This document shows, in pieces, positions 58,854 to 64,000 of a stretch of 64,000 bases of DNA. The notes beneath the pieces were generated by a model. It was not told where the DNA came from. It did not search any database and was given only the letters and a program-made list of their open reading frames with translations. This DNA is from Linanthus parryae (Eukaryota > Streptophyta > Magnoliopsida > Ericales > Polemoniaceae): the NCBI GenBank assembly GCA_023055425.1, contig JALGPY010000003.1:68618991-68682990 (forward strand), written 5' to 3'. Position 1 is the stretch's first letter; every line of letters starts with the position of its first letter. Made by a program: the position numbers and the translations under genes.

Positions 58854-59523
58854 CTTCAGGGTCCATCTTGATCTGGTTGTACCCGCTGAAGCCGTCCATT
58901 AAACTGAACATGCGATGACCTGCTGTCGAATCAATAAGCATATCAATGTTGGGGAGCGGGAAATCGTCCTTTGAGCAGAAACTATTGAGATCCCGGAAAT
59001 CCACGCAGATGCGAAGCTGTCCGTTCTTCTTTACCACTGGCACAATGTTGGCCAGCCATGTGGGATGATGATTCGGCTCAATGAACTTGGCGTCCAGGAG
59101 TTTGACAATCTCCTGTTTGATCTTCACGTTATGCTCCAGCCTGAAGCTCCATGTGCTCAGTTTTACCGGCTTAGACCCCAGAATGATGTCTAAACGGTGC
59201 ATAGTGATACTTGTGTCCAGACCAGGCATCTCATCATACTCCCATGCGAACACATCCTTGTATTCAGTTAGGAGCTGTAGCAGTCCTTTCTCCTCTTCGC
59301 TTGTGAGGTCCGCACTTAGAAAGACTGGCCTTTTCTTTTCTTCGTTTGGGCTTAGGAACACCTCCTTTAGCTCTAGCTTTTGCGGTCTGGGTTTGTCTTC
59401 CATACATTCGGGTGCTTCCTTGAGCTTCTCATCTGGAGTGCTCTGCATTGGCTTTTCCGTTACAGCAACCTGCTCGATTTGGTTAATTTGCTCAGGGATA
59501 TCCCCATGCCCGCGTGAGGACAT
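58826..59523 (-). pseudogene. Tat reverse transcriptase, N-terminal half
   Basis: Residues include PSWSFRLEH-like and FIEPNHHPTWLANIVPVVKKNG, then ICVDFRDLN and FSLMDGFSGYNQI with its first catalytic Asp. The frame is lost at a C-run at 58817-58822 (plus strand), where it appears one base too long. The other frame (58853 leftward) then carries the rest of the enzyme. Confidence 0.87.
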
Positions 59524-59538
59524 CCCCGCGCACCTTCA

Positions 59539-59961
59539 TATGCGATAGCACTTCTTCCCGTTGGCGTAGAAACTCTCTATCTCCTTGCCCTCGGGGTCAT
59601 GCTTTGCTATTCTCTTCAGAGTATACACGTTCTTTCGCTGGTAAGCGATCCGCGGCGCCTCTTCCCGTGTGGGCGGCTTTTTCTTGGCATCCTCCCTCGT
59701 CACCATCACTCCCGCAGGTGACTGATCCTTGATATCTTACCATAGGGGTAAAGGAGTAGGGTTGAATGGTCCCGGTGTTTGCTCTTCCACCATCTCATTG
59801 AACCACACCGCCTCGCTGAGATGTGCTTCATCCATGTTGAATGGATTCGTTGAAGCCGGTATCTCGACTATTCTGTCGTTCCAAATAGCTTTCATGACTT
59901 GGTGAGCTGTTGAAGGGACCGCGTCAAAGCGATGAATCCAGGCTCGTCCTATGACCATGTG
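59539..59961 (-). pseudogene. Tat protease to reverse transcriptase linker
   Basis: HMVIGRAWIHRFDAVPSTAH is the block that normally follows the protease in this lineage. The same frame has a TAA at 59737-59739 and a TGA at 59536-59538, so it is broken on both sides. Confidence 0.8.
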
Positions 59962-62148
59962 CTACGTAGTGTTCGCATCTATGACATAGAACTTCGCTAA
60001 GCATTTTATTTTGCCGATCTGGATGCCCAGGCGGATCCATCCTATCGTCATTCTGGAGTCGCTTCCAAATCCCATCAGCGGAGATGGACGCCTGACAATC
60101 TTGTACTCGGGGATCCCTGCTAGCTTCAGTGTGTGGAGCGAAACAACGTTAACCGCTGCTCCTCCGTCGACTAACGCTCTTTTGAACTCGACGCCATTGA
60201 TGATAGTCGTCACATACAAAGGCCTCAGGTGGCTCGCATGTGTCCTTTTGTCGCTGGCGGAAAAGGTCATAATCTTTTCTGTAGAGCGAGACGCCCTGAT
60301 GACTTTCCCATTGGAGACTACAAGATCCTCCTCGTAGTCCTCTCCTATCCTCAAGATTGCTTTCGTCATTTCTGTCCGACATTTTTCTGAGAAGTTCATC
60401 TCGTCGAAGAATCTGCTGAAGCCGTGCGACCCCTTCATCCGGTCGGCACGTTCGTCCTCCGTGTCTACGCTTAAGTCCTCATCATCATGGACTTCGGCAA
60501 TGATGGGTAGACCATCCTCTGCGACCTCTTCCAGATCCACAATCGAGATCATGGCGACCTCTTTACCTTTCGAGTCATGCTCCTCATGGGCAGGAAGTGG
60601 ATTGTTGCGCACATCCTTCCTGTGATCGCTGACGATCAGCTCGCCATTCTTCATCTTTTGGCTGAACACAATCCTGAGCTTCTTACAGTCCGCTGTGGGA
60701 TGCATGACCTTGCCGTGGTACTCGCACCACTTCGGGTCCCTCACCATCTCCTTGGAGGGTGCCCTCTCGAGTGGCGGTAGGACACCGTCCTTGCGCCATT
60801 GCCTGCAGAGGTCGCTTGCTTCTTCCAACGAACATGGCAGAGGTGGTGCGTCGAAGTTGACAATCTTTGCCTGCTTCTGGTGTGAAACTGTATTGACTTC
60901 AGCTTCGCGTCCCCTCTTATAGCTGAGTCTCCCGATTTTGAAAGTAGTACCGCTCGAGGATCGCTCCTGAGCGTTTTTCTTTTTCTGCCTCTCCACTATA
61001 GGCTCGATGTTCTTCGTGCATTCGATCAGTTTTAAAAACGTGGGCGTTTGAAGGTTGATGAGCATGCCTTTGTATTCATCTCGCATGCACTGCAGGCATA
61101 TCTCTACGAGCCGAATTTCGAGCATCGGATCTTTGCATTCCAAGGACTTCGCCCTGAACTTCTTGATGAACGTTATCCCGTCCTCCTCGCGTTTCTGATA
61201 CATCCGCGAGAGGTGGATCATTGTCACCTTTTCTTCCATCTGGAAGAATTTGGTGTAGAACTTTTGGACCATGTCATCCCAGGTCTTCACAGATCCGGCC
61301 TCCAACGTCCTGTACCACTTGTACGCTAAGTTCCCCAAGGATTTTTGGAACTCTCGCATCAGCAGTTTGGGATCGGCTCCATATGGCCCCATGACATCGA
61401 TGAAACGCATGACATGTTCATGAGCGTTTCCATTGACATCTTCGAACTTGTCCCATTTAGGAGCCTTGTACCCCACCGGGTTAGGCATGAGATAGATCTC
61501 TCGCGGGATAGGTGGATCGTTGTCTAGCTTCGGGATGATGGTATCCGCGAATGATTGGTGAGCCAGAATAGTGTCCATGCGCTTCTGCAGGGGCGTCATA
61601 CATTCTGGAATGTTTCCCTCGGTAACAGGAGGAGGGGTTGCCGCAGGCGGTGGCGACACGTATGCTGCCGGAGGATTGGGGACATATTGTCCGTTCGCAT
61701 TGCCCTAGATTGCCGTTGGAGGAGGCAAGGGATACTGCGAGGCCGGATTAGGTACCAAAGCCGGAGGCTGAGGAGTATGAGCAGTGAGAGGCAACATTTG
61801 AGCTGTTGACCCTTGAATTGAAGGTAGCTGCGTAGTCGTCGGTGGAGTCTGCAGATTAGGGTTGGGAGGTGTGGTTGACACTCCCAGTCCTTGAGCGGTA
61901 GAGACTCCTCCTCCCTGAGAAACGGCGGTGGCTAGCGCAGGATTTGGCGCAAGAGTACCCAGGACAGCCATGATCCGTTCTAACTGCGTAGATTGAGCTT
62001 TGAGAGCCTTCGCCTGACTCTGGATGGTAGCGTCCAAGGTCTCTAGCGTCGGGGCGTCACCGGTGGCCGTAGGAGTGCGGTGGGCCTCCTCTCCTGAGCT
62101 TGCTTCGGTGGAAGGCGATCTGTTACTGACATCATCCTCCTGAGACAT
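59962..62148 (-). pseudogene. Tat gag and protease
   Basis: The first ATG in frame is at 62148 (MSQEDDVSN). The N-terminal part is Ser/Thr/Pro-rich. A TAG at 61705-61707 interrupts it; the same frame continues to 59962. The central part (GYKAPKWDKFEDVNGNAHEH to FQMEEKVTM) is the retrotransposon gag domain. A knuckle of form CEYHGKVMHPTADC lies near 60705. The protease has LVDGGAAVN at about 60160, with DGG in place of DTG or DSG, as seen in many Tat elements. A TAG at 59962-59964 ends the frame. Confidence 0.87.
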
Positions 62149-62167
62149 GGTTGCTTTTGCTGGTGAG

Positions 62168-62185
62168 TTCACGTCGGGTTCACCA
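62168..62185 (-). promoter_or_regulatory. Tat primer-binding site for tRNA-Trp
   Basis: The plus strand reads TTCACGTCGGGTTCACCA, which is the 3' end of plant tRNA-Trp as I know it including CCA. The minus strand is therefore complementary to that tRNA. It lies three bases inside the LTR. Confidence 0.75.
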
Positions 62186-62188
62186 AAA

Positions 62189-62816
62189 TGTGCACAAGAG
62201 ATTCCGGCGGGGAGAACTCCGTGTACACCGTAAGTAGAGGATCAGGTATAGCACAGGAAGAGTTGGGTTGTGTGTAGGGAGAGAGTAAGGCAGTAGTAAT
62301 GTCTGAGAGAGAGACAGAGGTTTGGCAGAGCTTCCGCGTATGGCTAGTGGGTTCTCCTTTGTATGGAAAGGTTAACGTCCTATATATAACGGAGAATGTG
62401 ACCGTTGCAGCGTGGTTAATGCGCCCATTAATGGCGGCTTAATTAGCTTAACCACAACGGCACGTTCGTCCTCATATATAGGGACCGTTACAGCACGTTA
62501 TGCGCGAATACCGGAACCGTTATGGGGTTGACCGGGTTTGACCAGATTGACCGGGTTTATGGAGCTCGTGCCATAAATCTCTCAAAAGCAGTTACTAAAG
62601 GTCGCGCGCGGGCTTGGCTCGCACGCGACAGGACTTACTGTAGCCTCCAAACCACTAAGTCCCTACAAGTCCCGTGCAGTGGTATGCGAGGGCTCTGTCT
62701 CGCAGCCCCCACATGGATCAGCGCGACTGGTGATCCAGTGTGTGTGGAGCACAATATGGTGTGCTGGATGGTTGCCACGTGGCCAAGATCTGTCAGCTCA
62801 GAAAGCACTATCTACA
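62189..62816 (-). repeat. 5' LTR of the Tat element
   Basis: 628 bp, partner of 48018-48645. Ends TCTACA on the plus strand, followed by the target duplication copy CTTAG. Confidence 0.9.
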
Positions 62817-62821
62817 CTTAG

Positions 62822-63420
62822 CAATGGTATAAGATGTCGCAGGTAGAGGAAGTAATTATGAAGTTAGTGAGTGAGGTGAAAATGTGTAATAAGCGGGGGC
62901 CGAAATACCCTCGGCAAGTCAAAGAAGACCCTATTGAGGAAGACAGACTAGGTGAAGATGTTGGGACTTCAGTACGCATTAGTTATTTTAGGAAGAGTCT
63001 GGTACATAAACAAAGTGTGGGATCGGACAAGATGGATGATGGGTCGAGAGATAAAAATCATGTAAGTGGTGATCCAAATGAGAAGAGAAGACGAAATATG
63101 TGAGCAATATGGGACTTCAGAAGGATTTATGGATACTTGGAAGAGTCGTGAACGCAAAGAAGATGTTGTTCCGAACCGTATGGATGAAGTTTCGAGTCCA
63201 GAAAATCAGATGAGTATCGAATCAAAGGGGATGATAGGAGGGTGAGAAAAGAGGGCCGAAGAGGCATATTACATGGGAGGGAAAATTCATAGGAAGGATT
63301 CACTCAAAGGAAGGGATGGTGAACACATCGGGAGTATTTCGGCGAAAAGCTTAGCGTCCGGCGAGGTAAACAGTCCTGAATCGAAGACCAATGTGTTTAC
63401 AAACAGTATGCACCAGATGA
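62822..63420 (+). pseudogene. Plant-mobile-domain-like gene, sequence resuming after the Tat element
   Basis: Removing the Tat element and one target copy, the frame of exon C continues without a break: FVAW is followed by QWYKMSQVEEV at 62822 onward, to a stop at 63103. After a shift near 63100 the next frame (GTSEGFMDTWKSRERK) repeats the pattern of the first (GTSVRISYFRKSLVHK), so this part is an internal repeat of about 40 residues. A third frame, 63294-63440, holds KDSLKGRDGEHIG and similar hydrophilic sequence. The gene was probably decaying or is fully dead. It is highly charged and has no recognised domain here. Confidence 0.55.
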
Positions 63421-63840
63421 ACTGGCAGTTAAGGATTTGACAATCGTGTTTGTTAAAAATTTGTGGCTTTCTTTGATAATATTTTGTGTAAACACGTTTT
63501 CATTTGTTTCGCCGCTCTATCCAAGAAATTTCCCCTAACGTAGGGTCACCCGTGCCACCTAAAGAAAATTCGCTAGTTACCAAAAGTCCTCTGAGAAGAA
63601 CTAGGCGAATGAATATGCAGAACTGGCAGATAAGGATTTGGCAATCGTGTATGTGACCTATGTCGTGTCTCTCTTCAATAACAATTTGCGCAAACACGTT
63701 TTCATTGTGTTTCGCCGCTCTTTTGATTAAATAAAGTTCGCCTACTTGACAGGGGTCTCTTATCCAAGAAGTTTCAGTCAAGGTACCCATGACGCCTAAA
63801 GCAAAGTTTCCGCTCACCAAAATTCCTCAGAAAAGGGACA
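63420..63840 (+). repeat. Duplicated exon-intron unit, period about 201 bp
   Basis: AACTGGCAG at 63420 and 63621 starts two imperfect copies. Each has AAGGATTTG.CAATCGTGT, CAAACACGTTTTCATT, TTTCGCCGCTC and TATCCAAGAA in order, then a short open stretch translating as E.S..V..P..PK followed by TK.P...R.R. The second copy has an insertion of about 37 bases between CGCCGCTC and TCTTATCC. Confidence 0.65.
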
Positions 63841-64000
63841 GAGAGACCAAGTTGGCCTCGTCGACCACCCTACATATGATGAATGCAAGTTATACTACTT
63901 TGTTTCGGAACTAATGGTGCATGGCCTTGAAAAAGAAAAATATTTTGATCGTCGGCTCAAGTACAAGGAGTATGTTACACTTTTTTCATTGATTGGTCTA
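63801..64000 (+). CDS. Partial exon running off the right edge
   Basis: One frame is open from about 63801 to the edge and reads DHPTYDECKLYYFVSEL, then KYKEYVTLFSLIGL. It has a plausible globular composition and may be the next exon of the same host-like gene. No domain is recognised; the end lies outside the window. Confidence 0.35.

Larger units (their letters stand above)
48018..62816 (-). mobile_element. Ty3/gypsy element of the Tat type, minus strand, broken
   Basis: Two 628-bp LTRs differ at about 15 positions (about 2.4 percent by hand). The target duplication is CTTGG (48013-48017) against CTTAG (62817-62821), one mismatch. Along the minus strand the order is LTR, tRNA-Trp primer site, gag, protease, reverse transcriptase, first RNase H, second (extra) RNase H, integrase, a long 3' region with a tandem repeat and an antisense gene, polypurine tract, LTR. 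The second RNase H and the long 3' region with an antisense gene are typical of the Tat lineage. Several stops and one frameshift make it non-autonomous now. Confidence 0.9.

Noticed and set aside
62168..62185. Possible tRNA-Trp gene fragment
   Set aside because: Only the last 18 bases match and they lie next to the LTR, so this is a primer site and not a tRNA gene.

Overview
This window looks like heterochromatic, transposon-rich nuclear DNA of a flowering plant, probably a eudicot. It is AT-rich, carries no rRNA or tRNA genes, and consists mostly of plant LTR retrotransposons nested inside one another, with a few DNA-transposon remnants and the broken pieces of one host-like gene. The species cannot be named from the sequence.

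Left end (1-3656). A degenerate Ty1/copia element on the minus strand (LTR about 1040-1244) has a leader holding an unusual array of mini-hairpins (1-366). It is followed by a MITE with a TAA target duplication (1406-1813) and a foldback element with 113-bp terminal inverted repeats around GC-richer cargo (2299-3473).

Centre (3657-41072). This is a nest of elements. A Helitron-like end lies next to a Sirevirus-type Ty1/copia element. A non-autonomous Ty3/gypsy element (LARD, Athila-type primer site) inserted in the Sirevirus 3' LTR with target duplication CAAGC. A nearly intact copia element of 8.5 kb inserted in the LARD on the minus strand with target duplication GAGGG. The segment from the Helitron edge through the whole Sirevirus and into the LARD 5' LTR is then duplicated head-to-tail, giving units of about 11.34 kb (3657-15000 and 15001-26345). 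The rest of the Sirevirus 3' LTR reappears at 39604-41072, closing the nest with target duplication ATAAT.

Middle right (41073-48017). A diverged fragment of a copia LTR related to the nested copia, then several kilobases without recognisable genes, then the first exons of a plant-mobile-domain-like gene (46930-48017).

Right (48018-64000). A 14.8-kb Ty3/gypsy element of the Tat type lies on the minus strand. It has a tRNA-Trp primer site, two RNase H domains, several in-frame stops and one frameshift. It sits inside an exon of the plant-mobile-domain-like gene, whose reading frame resumes at 62822. Between pol and the 3' LTR the element carries a 54-bp tandem repeat and a five-exon antisense gene that itself encodes a plant-mobile-domain and coiled-coil protein.

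Only the nested copia has a full-length open polyprotein, and even that has two suspicious integrase substitutions. The strongest unexplained signals are the mini-hairpin array at 1-366, the many CAAAGCTTTG palindromes through the Sirevirus, and the spliced antisense gene in the Tat element.
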